In this document: positions 41,073 through 50,049 of the stretch, piece by piece
Numbering within the stretch: the first letter of the stretch is position 1
Layout: each line of letters opens with the position of its first letter
Source of the DNA: Lachnospiraceae bacterium
GTDB taxonomy: Bacteria > Bacillota > Clostridia > Lachnospirales > Lachnospiraceae
DNA length: 64,000 nucleotides
Direction: 5' to 3'
Assembly: GCA_011959105.1 (NCBI GenBank)
Contig: BLLU01000149.1
Coordinates: forward strand, 1 to 64,000
Translations under genes and position numbers: made by a program
Notes under the pieces: model-generated
Databases searched by the model: none
Seen by the model: only the letters and a program-made list of their open reading frames with translations
Told to the model about the DNA's origin: nothing

Positions 41073-41303
41073 CTACTTTTTGTCAGGAGGGTAGAAAACC
41101 AGTAAATCCTCTATCCTGCATTCCAAGACGGTGCAGAGTTTGCAAAGAACAAACACATCCAGCCGGGAAATATTATTTGTGCAGTAATTATCAATCTGTT
41201 TCCAATTCATCTCTGCTTTGTGTGATAGCTTGTTTTTGCTCAACCCTTTTTGTTTCAGCAATTCGTTTAACCGAATTTCCAAACTACCGAAATCTTCTTC
41301 CAC
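41073..41303 (-). CDS. Small XRE/Cro-type HTH regulator
   Basis: 76 aa: RLNELLKQKGLSKNKLSHKAEMNWKQIDNYCTNNISRLDVFVLCKLCTVLECRIEDLL. Confidence 0.82.
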   Translation of the reverse strand: MEEDFGSLEIRLNELLKQKGLSKNKLSHKAEMNWKQIDNYCTNNISRLDVFVLCKLCTVLECRIEDLLVFYPPDKK

Positions 41304-41350
41304 ATTATCACCTCTAAATACGTATTTTTATGTATTCAAACAATATAATT

Positions 41351-41393
41351 CTATACTTGTTATAGTCCTTTGATAACCCTAAACAAGTATTAG
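41351..41393. promoter_or_regulatory. Operator-like module 1 (two oppositely oriented CTAWAACAAGTATTAG-type sites)
   Basis: CTATACTTGTTATAG (41351-41365) and CTAAACAAGTATTAG (41379-41393). Confidence 0.6.
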
Positions 41394-41486
41394 AATCCTA
41401 AATGCAGAAATGTGTGTTCGCCTCCAAAACCGTATATTGTCGCATTCTGTCGAAATTTGTAGACCCTTTGCACTTGCAATGTCCTA

Positions 41487-41529
41487 TATAACTTGTTATA
41501 GTATATTTACGGTCTACTGCAAGTATTAG
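41487..41529. promoter_or_regulatory. Operator-like module 2 (same spacing, 136 bp downstream of module 1)
   Basis: TATAACTTGTTATAG (41487-41501) and TACTGCAAGTATTAG (41515-41529). Confidence 0.6.
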
Positions 41530-41616
41530 AATACTAGTATTATAGACCGTTTACTGACAGTAAATTTTTGTATCAAATTGCAAGCAGAATTTTTTGTTCT
41601 GTGAAAGGAGAAGGGT

Positions 41617-41772
41617 ATGGACTACTTCAAGGATAAGCTTTTTGAGTTGCTCAATGATGCAGATGATATCGGAATCAGCGATATCGAAACCAATGACAAG
41701 GAGAACAAGCTGCGAGTATCTCTTCAAAACGGCCTTCTTCTGGAGATCGAGTGCCGACAGATTGAAAACTGA
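41617..41772 (+). CDS. 51-aa small protein, unknown function (missed by the ORF track)
   Basis: GAAAGGAGAAGGGT-ATG; translation MDYFKDKLFELLNDADDIGISDIETNDKENKLRVSLQNGLLLEIECRQIEN*; followed by a terminator. Confidence 0.65.
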   Translation: MDYFKDKLFELLNDADDIGISDIETNDKENKLRVSLQNGLLLEIECRQIEN

Positions 41773-41813
41773 TATAAAACTGAATACAAAACTAAATAAT
41801 CAATTAAATAAAC

Positions 41814-41850
41814 AAAAAATCTTAGGACAATGCCTGCCCTAAGATTTTTT
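41814..41850. terminator. Bidirectional intrinsic terminator
   Basis: AAAAAATCTTAGG...CCCTAAGATTTTTT. Confidence 0.88.
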
Positions 41851-41855
41851 GCTCT

Positions 41856-44144
41856 TTATTCTGCTGCCGCTTCCACCTGCAGTTCCGTTACGGTTCCAAA
41901 TCTGCAGACCAGCACTTTCCGGTAGGTTTTTCCGTACCCATGGTAATCCAGCCTGCACTGCGCCGTGCCATCCTTCCCCACTGTAATGGTATATCGGTTG
42001 AACTCTCCCTTCCGATAGGCGAAGTCCTCCCCGTTGTCCTGATAATGTTCCCATTGTCCGACTCCCGGATATACCTCCAGAAGCAGCACATCCTCTTCCT
42101 TCTCTCCCACATAAGACATGGGTTCCATGGCAGGAATCGCGCTTCCGGCCTTTATATAGATGGGACACACATCCAGGGGCGCTTCCTTGATGATCCAGGC
42201 CGGCCCCACATGCCGTTCATCGGTCCAATAATCGTACCAGATTCCCTCCGGCAGATATACCATCCTCCTGGTCATACCCTGACAAACCACAGGAGCTGCC
42301 AGGATTCGGTCTCCCAACATAAATTCGTCGTTGCAGGTCCTGGCTGCCTGGTCTTTTTCATAATGATATACCAGAGGACGCATCACCGGGGCCCCTGTCT
42401 GCTCCGTCTCCCGGAACAAATCATAAAAATAAGGGATCCAATGGTAACGCAGTTTTACATATTTCCGATAGATGTCCAAAACTTCCTGTCCGAACCGCCA
42501 GGGCTCCTGGGGTCTGGTTCCCATGGCGGAATGATTGCGGAACAGGGGAGAGAAACAACCCACCTGCACCCAGCGGGCCAGCAATTCCCCGGTGGTGTCG
42601 GATCCAAAACCTCCCACGTCCGTGCCCGCGAAAGTCATCCCGGACAGACCCAGATTGCATAACTGGGGAATCGCCATCTGCAAATGCGCCCAGATACTGT
42701 GGTTGTCCCCGGTCCAGCAGGTGGTATATTTCTGACTTCCCGCATAACAGGCTCTGGTGATCACAAAGGGTCTGCGGCCATCCAGGCGCTTTAATCCCTC
42801 GTAAGTACCCCTGGCCATCAAATGCCCATACACATTGTGCATCCTGGCATGGTTTGCCTCCTTGTCCTCATCGGTAAACACCACATCCTCCGGCAGAGGT
42901 CCCTTAAAGCTGGCAGGCTCATTCATATCGTTCCAGATCCCCCGGACGCCCTGCTCCAGCAGGAATTTCTGTTTCTCGCCCCACCACTGCCGCACGGCAG
43001 GATTGCCGAAATCCGGGAAGGCCGCGTCACCGGGCCACACCGCATTGATATAGACCTGGCCTTCCGGCGTCCTGGCAAAGTATCCTTTCTCTACGCCCTC
43101 CTCATAGACGGCATACCCGGCCTCTTTCTTAACGCCCGGATCATTGATGACCACCGGCTTAAATCCCCGCTGGACCAGAGTCTTCAGATAACCCGCCGCA
43201 TCGCCGTGATACCGTTTTTGGTTCCAGGTAAACACCTTATAATCCTGCATATAATCAATGTCAAAATGAATGGCGTCACAGGGAATATCCTGCTCCCGCA
43301 TTCCCCGGGCAATCTCCTCCATATCCTCCTGTGTGGTATATCCCCATCTGGACTGATGGTATCCCAGCGTCCACTTCTGGGGCAGGGGGCAAGTTCCCGT
43401 GAGATAGGTATACTGAGAAAGCACTTCCGCCATGGAATTTCCCGCCATATAGTAATAATCCAGATTCCCTGCTGCCGCGCCGAAGTAATAATACTTCTCC
43501 GATTCCTGGCCCATATTGAAGAAGCTCTTATAAGTGTTGTCCAGAAACACACCATACACATGCTCTCCCGTCAACGCCATAAAAAAGGGAATAGATTTAT
43601 ACAGCGCCTTGAAGCTGTCCACCTGGGGATCCGGATTGTCCGTGTTCCACATCTCGTAGTCATAGCCTCGCTTATCCAAAAATCCCGTCTTGTCTCCCAG
43701 GCCGTAAAAATGAGCATCTTCCGGCAGCTGTTTCAGTATGTCAAAGGCATGGTCCATACCTCTGTCGGCCTTGTGCCCTTCGCTGGCCAGAATTTTCAGT
43801 GCCTCATCGCTGACCACCTGCAGAGGCTGGCGCTCTCCCCGGTAGTCCTGACACACCGCATTGCCCTTCTCGTCATAAAAATCCACATAGAACCCGTCGC
43901 TGACCCGAACGGACAGGGCTGCTGTGCGAATCCACAGACCATCTTCCCCATCCTCCAGGGTCAGTTCCACCGCCATTTCCTTTTCTTCCAGAATGGCCTT
44001 GGAGTCATGGGTGTCGCTCTCCAGACCACAGAATACATTGATGATCCGGGGCGTTACCGCCCGGATCTCCCCTTTGCCATGCTCAAATTCCAATATAACT
44101 TTCTGCCCTGAAACCACATAATTTTTACGCTTTCCCAGATTCAT
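41856..44144 (-). CDS. Alpha-glucosidase, GH31
   Basis: GIWNDMNEPASF (GH31 nucleophile region) and AGTDVGGFGSDTTGELLARWVQVGCFSPLFRNHS. Confidence 0.93.
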   Translation of the reverse strand: MNLGKRKNYVVSGQKVILEFEHGKGEIRAVTPRIINVFCGLESDTHDSKAILEEKEMAVELTLEDGEDGLWIRTAALSVRVSDGFYVDFYDEKGNAVCQDYRGERQPLQVVSDEALKILASEGHKADRGMDHAFDILKQLPEDAHFYGLGDKTGFLDKRGYDYEMWNTDNPDPQVDSFKALYKSIPFFMALTGEHVYGVFLDNTYKSFFNMGQESEKYYYFGAAAGNLDYYYMAGNSMAEVLSQYTYLTGTCPLPQKWTLGYHQSRWGYTTQEDMEEIARGMREQDIPCDAIHFDIDYMQDYKVFTWNQKRYHGDAAGYLKTLVQRGFKPVVINDPGVKKEAGYAVYEEGVEKGYFARTPEGQVYINAVWPGDAAFPDFGNPAVRQWWGEKQKFLLEQGVRGIWNDMNEPASFKGPLPEDVVFTDEDKEANHARMHNVYGHLMARGTYEGLKRLDGRRPFVITRACYAGSQKYTTCWTGDNHSIWAHLQMAIPQLCNLGLSGMTFAGTDVGGFGSDTTGELLARWVQVGCFSPLFRNHSAMGTRPQEPWRFGQEVLDIYRKYVKLRYHWIPYFYDLFRETEQTGAPVMRPLVYHYEKDQAARTCNDEFMLGDRILAAPVVCQGMTRRMVYLPEGIWYDYWTDERHVGPAWIIKEAPLDVCPIYIKAGSAIPAMEPMSYVGEKEEDVLLLEVYPGVGQWEHYQDNGEDFAYRKGEFNRYTITVGKDGTAQCRLDYHGYGKTYRKVLVCRFGTVTELQVEAAAE

Positions 44145-44166
44145 ATTCCTGTTCCTTTCTTATTAA

Positions 44167-44371
44167 AGTTCCGCATGTCCCCTACAAGCGCAACTTTCCT
44201 GTGCTGTCTGTTCGGACGCTTTGCGTCCGCACAGGCAGCAGTGCGCTTTCCGGGCACATGCTGTTTTTTGATTTCAGTTCCGCATGTCCCCTACAAGCAC
44301 ATCCCTCCTGTGCTGTCTGTCCGGACGCTTTGCGTCCACACAGGCAGCAGTGTGCTTTTCAGACAGCAAAA
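44167..44371. repeat. 109-bp imperfect tandem repeat (two copies), each able to form a long hairpin
   Basis: AGTTCCGCATGTCCCCTACAAGC... at 44167 and again at 44276; each contains TGCTGTCTGT-..GGACGC-TTT-GCGTCC-..ACAGGCAGCA. Confidence 0.85.
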
Positions 44372-45098
44372 TGTCCGCCACTTTTCCCCAGTCTCCGTCC
44401 ATTACGCGGTAGGTGGGTCTGTATTTTCCCTGGGGCTGAGGCGAGGTGGCCGTGTGGAGATAGAGGCTGTCCATCCCCATCCCGACGGCCCCTGCTATAT
44501 CGGAAAACTCATCATTTCCCACCATGATGCTCCTGGCCGGGTCCAGACCATATCGCTCCAGCAATCTGGTGAAAAAGGCGGCACAGGGCTTTTTACAGCC
44601 TTCTTCCGAGGATATCAGGATGCCGTCAAAGCAGTCCGCAAGGCCCAGCAGTTCCAGTTCCGGCCTGGTAAAGTCGCTCTGGGCATTGGACAGCAGATAC
44701 AGACGGCCGCCCCGGCGGCGCAGTTCCCCCAGAGTCTCTTTCACTCCATCATACACCCGGAGCATCTGTCTGGACAAGGCCCGAAAGAAAATAGCCGTCA
44801 TCCGGGCCGTCTCTCGATCACAGGCCACAGCCTTTTCCAGAAAAAGGCCCCGGAATACTTCCGTCAGATCCGGCTCCACCAGCAGGTCCTCCTGCTCCGC
44901 CCCTCCGGCTCCGCCCCCCATCCGCCCGGCGTATTCCCTCTCCAGGCGGCGGAACCCGGAGCGCAGTCCGGATGCGGTATAGGCTGCCCCCAGGGAAGTG
45001 TATAACTCACTCATTTTCCGCCACAGATACGGCTTCTCCTCGTTGGTGCGGATATCCGCCAATGTTCCGTACAGATCAAAGATATAATTGTCATACAT
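44274..45098 (-). CDS. HAD-family hydrolase (phosphatase/phosphoglycolate phosphatase-like)
   Basis: YIFDLYGTLADI; LYLLSNAQSDF; MVGNDEFSDIAGAVGMG. The last ~29 codons lie in the repeat. Confidence 0.87.
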   Translation of the reverse strand: MYDNYIFDLYGTLADIRTNEEKPYLWRKMSELYTSLGAAYTASGLRSGFRRLEREYAGRMGGGAGGAEQEDLLVEPDLTEVFRGLFLEKAVACDRETARMTAIFFRALSRQMLRVYDGVKETLGELRRRGGRLYLLSNAQSDFTRPELELLGLADCFDGILISSEEGCKKPCAAFFTRLLERYGLDPARSIMVGNDEFSDIAGAVGMGMDSLYLHTATSPQPQGKYRPTYRVMDGDWGKVADILLSEKHTAACVDAKRPDRQHRRDVLVGDMRN

Positions 45099-45112
45099 TT
45101 TGTTATTCTCCG

Positions 45113-47092
45113 CTATTGTTCCAGCGCCTCATATACCCGCAGAATCTCCCCCACGCTCCAGGCCTGGGCAAAGCAGCCCTTGGAGCAAACAGGATTTTCT
45201 CCGTCGTAGATCTCCGGCAGCTGACCCACGCAGCCCTCCCGAAGAGCCGTCTCGATGCCCCTGAGCTGTTCCCGCACACAGGATTTGGCCTGACGGGAAT
45301 AGCCGTGAACTTTCAAATAGGCCAGATAATATCCTCCCAGGGGGAAGGTCCACACGGTTCCCTGGTGATATGCCAGATCCCGGTCCAACTGCGCCCCGCC
45401 ATAGAAAGGATGGAACTGGGCGTCTTCGGGAGCCAGAGAACGCAGTCCCACGGGGGTATAGAGTTTGCGGAACACCGTCTCCACCACCTGTTTTTCCTTC
45501 TCTTCAGGCAGAAGGGAAAAAGGCAGGGATACCGCCCAGATCTGGTTGCACCGCACCTGATCGTCTGCCGGCGTACCGGATATCACGTCCCGCAGACATC
45601 CTTTTTCTTCATTCCAGAAAAGTTTGCCGAAGGCGGCATGGACTTTGTCTGCCAGTGCCCCGTAACCGGGCTCTTCCTCCTGGGTTCCCATGGTCCCGGC
45701 CCGGCCTGCGGATTGCCCTTTGGAAAATTCCTCCATAATCCGCAGCGCATTGTACCAGTACGCATTGACCTCCACCGGCTTACCATGCCTGGGAGTGGGC
45801 AGAATATCCTCCACCCGCACATCCATCCAGGTCACCTGATCGTAACCCTGCCCTGCCAGGATCAGGCCGTCCCCGTCCATATGGATTCCGTAGTCCGTAC
45901 CCTGGGCATACCATTTTATAATATCCTGCATCACCGGGTAGGCCTGCTTTAAAAAGTCATTGTCCCCGGTTCTCTTGATATACTCATACACAGCCAGAAT
46001 AAACAGCAGCGCCGCATCCACCGTGTTATAGGCCGCCGCTTCCGTCCCCTCCGGGAACAGATTGGGCATCAGCCCCCTGCGGCAGTGAGCCATAAAGGTC
46101 TGCAGGATACTTCTGGCCGTATCATACTGCCGGGTAGAAAGGCAGCACCCCACCAGCGCAATCATGGTATCCCTTCCCCAATCTTCGAAAAAGGGGAAAC
46201 CCGCCAGAATAGTCTTCTCCCCTGTGGAATCCCTTTGGGAAATAAACTGATCCGCAGCGGCCGCCAGCACCCTTGCGGTCTCGTCAGGAAAACGCCCCTG
46301 GAGATTTTTCCGATGGTTTGCCACATTTTGCAGAATCTCCGTCATACCGGGCAGGGCTTCCTCCATACCATAGACAATCTCCAGCGTTTCTTCCTGCCCC
46401 TGCTCCACGGAGAAGCAGATCTCATGGTTCACGGCGCTGCGTCCCAAGGCCATCTTGCCGTCTCTCACATCGTCCTGATAATACAAATCCTCCCGGTACA
46501 GAACAGGCAGTTCCCGGCAATCTCCGTTGGTGCGCAGATACAAAGTCTGTCCGTTGGACTGAATTCTGTCCTTGGCAAATATAAATTCCTGCTTCACCGA
46601 AAGTCTCTGTCCTTTCGGTACAAATTGCAAATGGGGACGCACCCGCAGCGTAGCACGGTCCAAAGACCGATTCCTGATTCGGTAGGAGATGCCCACCACA
46701 TTCCTGCCCTGCATCAGGGCGATGGTCCGCGCCACTTCCACTCCCTCCGCCAGATAATTCCAGGTGGGATAATCCTCATAAGCGAATTCGGTCTGGAGGC
46801 GGTATCCCTCCTCCCTTTTCTCATGACACTGAAAGTCCTGGCTGGACAGAAACATCCGGCGCATACGGGAACCCTCTCCCCCCAGTTCCAGCACTTCCTC
46901 CAGCCTGTGTACCATGTTGAAGCGATGGTTGGGCGAATGGGTGCAGGCCATCAGCACTGCCTGGTCATTCCGGCTGCAGGAGGCGATCATGCTCAGGGAG
47001 GAGAAGCCTCCCAGGCCATTGGCCATCAAATAACAGTTTTCCTCGCCCCTGTCAAAGGTTTTCCAGTCCTGTTTTCCATATAAAAACTTCAT
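45113..47092 (-). CDS. Glycogen debranching enzyme (amylo-alpha-1,6-glucosidase)
   Basis: GEENCYLMANGLGGFSSLS; ILAGFPFFEDWGRDTMIAL; DAALLFILAVYEY; LDRDLAYHQGTVWTFPLGGY. Confidence 0.92.
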   Translation of the reverse strand: MKFLYGKQDWKTFDRGEENCYLMANGLGGFSSLSMIASCSRNDQAVLMACTHSPNHRFNMVHRLEEVLELGGEGSRMRRMFLSSQDFQCHEKREEGYRLQTEFAYEDYPTWNYLAEGVEVARTIALMQGRNVVGISYRIRNRSLDRATLRVRPHLQFVPKGQRLSVKQEFIFAKDRIQSNGQTLYLRTNGDCRELPVLYREDLYYQDDVRDGKMALGRSAVNHEICFSVEQGQEETLEIVYGMEEALPGMTEILQNVANHRKNLQGRFPDETARVLAAAADQFISQRDSTGEKTILAGFPFFEDWGRDTMIALVGCCLSTRQYDTARSILQTFMAHCRRGLMPNLFPEGTEAAAYNTVDAALLFILAVYEYIKRTGDNDFLKQAYPVMQDIIKWYAQGTDYGIHMDGDGLILAGQGYDQVTWMDVRVEDILPTPRHGKPVEVNAYWYNALRIMEEFSKGQSAGRAGTMGTQEEEPGYGALADKVHAAFGKLFWNEEKGCLRDVISGTPADDQVRCNQIWAVSLPFSLLPEEKEKQVVETVFRKLYTPVGLRSLAPEDAQFHPFYGGAQLDRDLAYHQGTVWTFPLGGYYLAYLKVHGYSRQAKSCVREQLRGIETALREGCVGQLPEIYDGENPVCSKGCFAQAWSVGEILRVYEALEQ

Positions 47093-47093
47093 G

Positions 47094-49085
47094 TCAGTCC
47101 TCCCTTAAATATCCCAATAGCACACCGCTGCCCGCCGGGACAGAGATCTTTCCCCGCCGGGGCGTCTGTTCCTCCCCTTCATAATCCGTACACTGCCCGT
47201 CCGCCAGGACCTCCCAGGCGCCTGCCGGCAGCTCTATCTGCGCGTCATGGGAAGAAGCATTGTAGGCGACAAACAGTTTGTCTCCCCGGGTATGGTAACC
47301 GATGGTGCTCCCTTCCTGCGCCTTCTGCCGCTCCAGGGGCCTGTTGTCCATGCAGAACGCCACTACACCGGGTCCGGGAATCTGTTTCTCCAGGAGACGG
47401 GCCGCAGCGTCCGCGCTTTTGTCGCACAGCCCGGGAAGCCGTTTCCGCAGCCGGATCAGACCCCGGTAGTAGTCCACCAGTTCTCCATATTCCAGGGTCT
47501 GCCGCCACCGCAGCATATTGAGTTCCGGATCGGAGCGATAGCTGTTTTCCTCCCCCAGCTTTGTACGGCCAAACTCTTCCCCCGCCTGAAAGAACAGATT
47601 GCCCTGGCAGGTAAAGTAAATCAACGCTGCCAGTTTGTTGGCGGAAAGCACATCCTCATAGGACTTGGTAAAGTCCGCCTCCCGGCCATGAAGGGACATG
47701 ACCAGCTTATCCCACAGGGTTAAATTGTCATGGGAGGACACATAATTGATGATCTGGGAGCAGCTTCTGGAGCGAAATCCATCCTGTCCGGCCTCTCCCC
47801 GCCATGCCGTCACGGCCTCCAGAACTTTCTCCTCCAGATCCTTTCCCCCGTTGACAAATCCCGGCTCCTCTTCATAGAATACATGCCCTTTGATCACATC
47901 CCTGGTATTATCGCAGAACATGGCCACGCCTTCATCCAAATACTGGATATTTTTCTTCAGCGCAGCACGGGTATCCTTCTCCATGGGGGAATCCGCCGCA
48001 CTCCAGGGCTCCCCATACAGCAGCTTCTCCCCCCGTCCGAACTCCCGGTCCAGTTCCCTTCTGATACGATTCATCAGTTCCACTGTCATAAGGCCCATCA
48101 GATCAAAACGAAAACCGTCCAGATGGTATTCTCTGGCCCAGTACATCACGGAATCCATGATATAATTGTCAACCATCTTCCGCCCGATGGCCATATCACT
48201 GCCGCAGGCGGAACCATTGGACAGGCTGCCGTCCTCCAGACGGCGGCAATAGTATCCCGGCGCAGTCCTTTCCAGCCAGGAATCCGCATCGTGGGTGTGG
48301 TTGTACACCACGTCCATAATTACCCGAATGCCCGCCCGGTGCAGGGCCTGTATCATCTCTTTGCACTCCCGGATCCGCACGGTGCCGTCGCAGACATTCG
48401 TGGCATAAGATCCCTCCGGCACATTGTAGTTCACCGGGTCATAACCCCAATTGAACTGCTCTCCGCCCCCTTCCTCATCCAGCCATCCATAGTCGAAAAA
48501 AGGAAGCAGATGAACATGGGTAACCCCCAGTTCTTTCAGATAGGCCATACCTGTGGGATGGCTGCCGTTCCCGTCAAGCCCCCCGGTCTCCACAGTGAAC
48601 GCCTTATATTTTCCCCGATATGCCTGGGGCACCCCACTGTCCGGATCATGGGAGAAGTCTTTAATATGCAGTTCATAGATAATATTTTCCGCAGGAAGGG
48701 CAGGAGCCCGGTCGGTCTCAAACCCTTCCGGATCGGTGCGCTTCAGGTCCACCACCATGCTGGGGTAGCCGTTGATCCCACAGCCCACGGCATAAGGGTC
48801 GGCAGTTTGCACGGACGCCCCTTTTGTCCAAATGCGGTAATCATAGTAAAAACCATGGTAATCTCCCTCCAGCCGCCGATGCCAGACCCCTCTGAGGCCT
48901 TTTTCCATATCCAGGCTTTGAAGGGCCTGGGCTCCGCCCTCCCCGTACAGACACAGTTCCACCCTGTCCGCAAAGGGTGCCCATAACTTGAAATCCGTTC
49001 CCTGGGGCGTACAGGCCGCCCCCAGATCTTTCCCGTCATAAGAATTATCAATGTCAAACGCTTTATTATACCTAAATCTTTCCAT
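47094..49085 (-). CDS. pulA: Type I pullulanase
   Basis: YNWGYDPVNYNVPEGSY-like (FNWGYDPVNYNVPEGSYATN), GIRVIMDVVYNHT, DGFRFDLMGLM, NYVSSHDNLTLWDKL. Confidence 0.92.
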   Translation of the reverse strand: MERFRYNKAFDIDNSYDGKDLGAACTPQGTDFKLWAPFADRVELCLYGEGGAQALQSLDMEKGLRGVWHRRLEGDYHGFYYDYRIWTKGASVQTADPYAVGCGINGYPSMVVDLKRTDPEGFETDRAPALPAENIIYELHIKDFSHDPDSGVPQAYRGKYKAFTVETGGLDGNGSHPTGMAYLKELGVTHVHLLPFFDYGWLDEEGGGEQFNWGYDPVNYNVPEGSYATNVCDGTVRIRECKEMIQALHRAGIRVIMDVVYNHTHDADSWLERTAPGYYCRRLEDGSLSNGSACGSDMAIGRKMVDNYIMDSVMYWAREYHLDGFRFDLMGLMTVELMNRIRRELDREFGRGEKLLYGEPWSAADSPMEKDTRAALKKNIQYLDEGVAMFCDNTRDVIKGHVFYEEEPGFVNGGKDLEEKVLEAVTAWRGEAGQDGFRSRSCSQIINYVSSHDNLTLWDKLVMSLHGREADFTKSYEDVLSANKLAALIYFTCQGNLFFQAGEEFGRTKLGEENSYRSDPELNMLRWRQTLEYGELVDYYRGLIRLRKRLPGLCDKSADAAARLLEKQIPGPGVVAFCMDNRPLERQKAQEGSTIGYHTRGDKLFVAYNASSHDAQIELPAGAWEVLADGQCTDYEGEEQTPRRGKISVPAGSGVLLGYLRED

Positions 49086-49151
49086 GACAGCTCCCGTTTA
49101 CCCGCTTCGCCGGGCGTTTATTTCCAGTTAATATCCACGCAACAAGTCAAA

Positions 49152-49194
49152 AAAAGAGCCGCTGCAAAAAGAAGTACTGATTCGCAGCGGCTCC
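49152..49194 (-). terminator. Intrinsic terminator downstream of malG-like gene
   Basis: Minus strand GAGCCGCTGC...GCAGCGGCTCTTTTTTT. Confidence 0.88.
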
Positions 49195-49197
49195 GCA

Positions 49198-50049
49198 TTA
49201 TCCTTTAACAGCTCCCGACAATCCTTCCACATAGCATCTCTGTGTCAGTACAAACAGGATGGATATGGGAATGGATATCAATACGCAGCCCGCATAGAAT
49301 TGCGTATAGAAGGTCTCCACATACTCCCTCTCCAACATGGTCCACAGACCGATGGCAATGGTGTAGTATTTGGTATCATTTCCCATGATGACCTTGGCGA
49401 AAATGTAATCCACCCAGGGCCCCATGAAAGTGGTGATCAACGTGTAGGTGATGATCGGCTTGGACATGGGGATGGTCACATGGATGAAGGTATCCCACTT
49501 GGTGGCCCCGTCAATGTAAGCCGCCTCGTCTATTGTCTTAGGTATGGTGTCAAAGAAGCCCTTGGCCATATAAAATCCCAGGCCCGCTCCGCCGGAGTAA
49601 ACCATCACCAGCGCAATCTGCTTCAGCATGCCCGTCTCCAAAAAGCCCAGGCCCTTCAGGATATAGTACACGGCGATCATGGACATGAAGCCGGGGAACA
49701 TGCCCAGAATCAGGGCAACGTTCATAAAAGGCTTACGCATCTTAAACCGCAGGCGGCTCATACAATAGGACACACAGAGTACAAAAAACGCCGCGATAAT
49801 CGTGCTGAATATGGCGATCACCAGGGTGTTGGTGAACCAGCGGAAGAAGTCGATCTGGCTGGTGGGCTTGAACAAATTGGCGTAATTGTCCAGCGTAAAG
49901 CCGCGGGGCCAGATATAACTCTTATAGGAACCGCCCTCTTTTCTAAAAGAGGTCAGCACCACATAAAATATGGGCAGTACCCAGATAAAGCTGAGTATGG
50001 CCAGCAATATATGGACAAATGTGTTGGTGATAAATCTTTTTGCTTTCAT
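49198..50049 (-). CDS. Maltodextrin-type ABC transporter permease (MalG-like)
   Basis: 283 aa; KTIDEAAYIDGATKWDTFIHVTIPMSKP EAA loop. Confidence 0.88.
   Translation of the reverse strand: MKAKRFITNTFVHILLAILSFIWVLPIFYVVLTSFRKEGGSYKSYIWPRGFTLDNYANLFKPTSQIDFFRWFTNTLVIAIFSTIIAAFFVLCVSYCMSRLRFKMRKPFMNVALILGMFPGFMSMIAVYYILKGLGFLETGMLKQIALVMVYSGGAGLGFYMAKGFFDTIPKTIDEAAYIDGATKWDTFIHVTIPMSKPIITYTLITTFMGPWVDYIFAKVIMGNDTKYYTIAIGLWTMLEREYVETFYTQFYAGCVLISIPISILFVLTQRCYVEGLSGAVKG

Noticed and set aside
46085-49000. Long plus-strand ORFs (46085..47083; 47730..48986) opposite the debranching enzyme and pullulanase
   Set aside because: Shadow ORFs in GC-rich coding DNA; the minus-strand proteins have full catalytic motifs.
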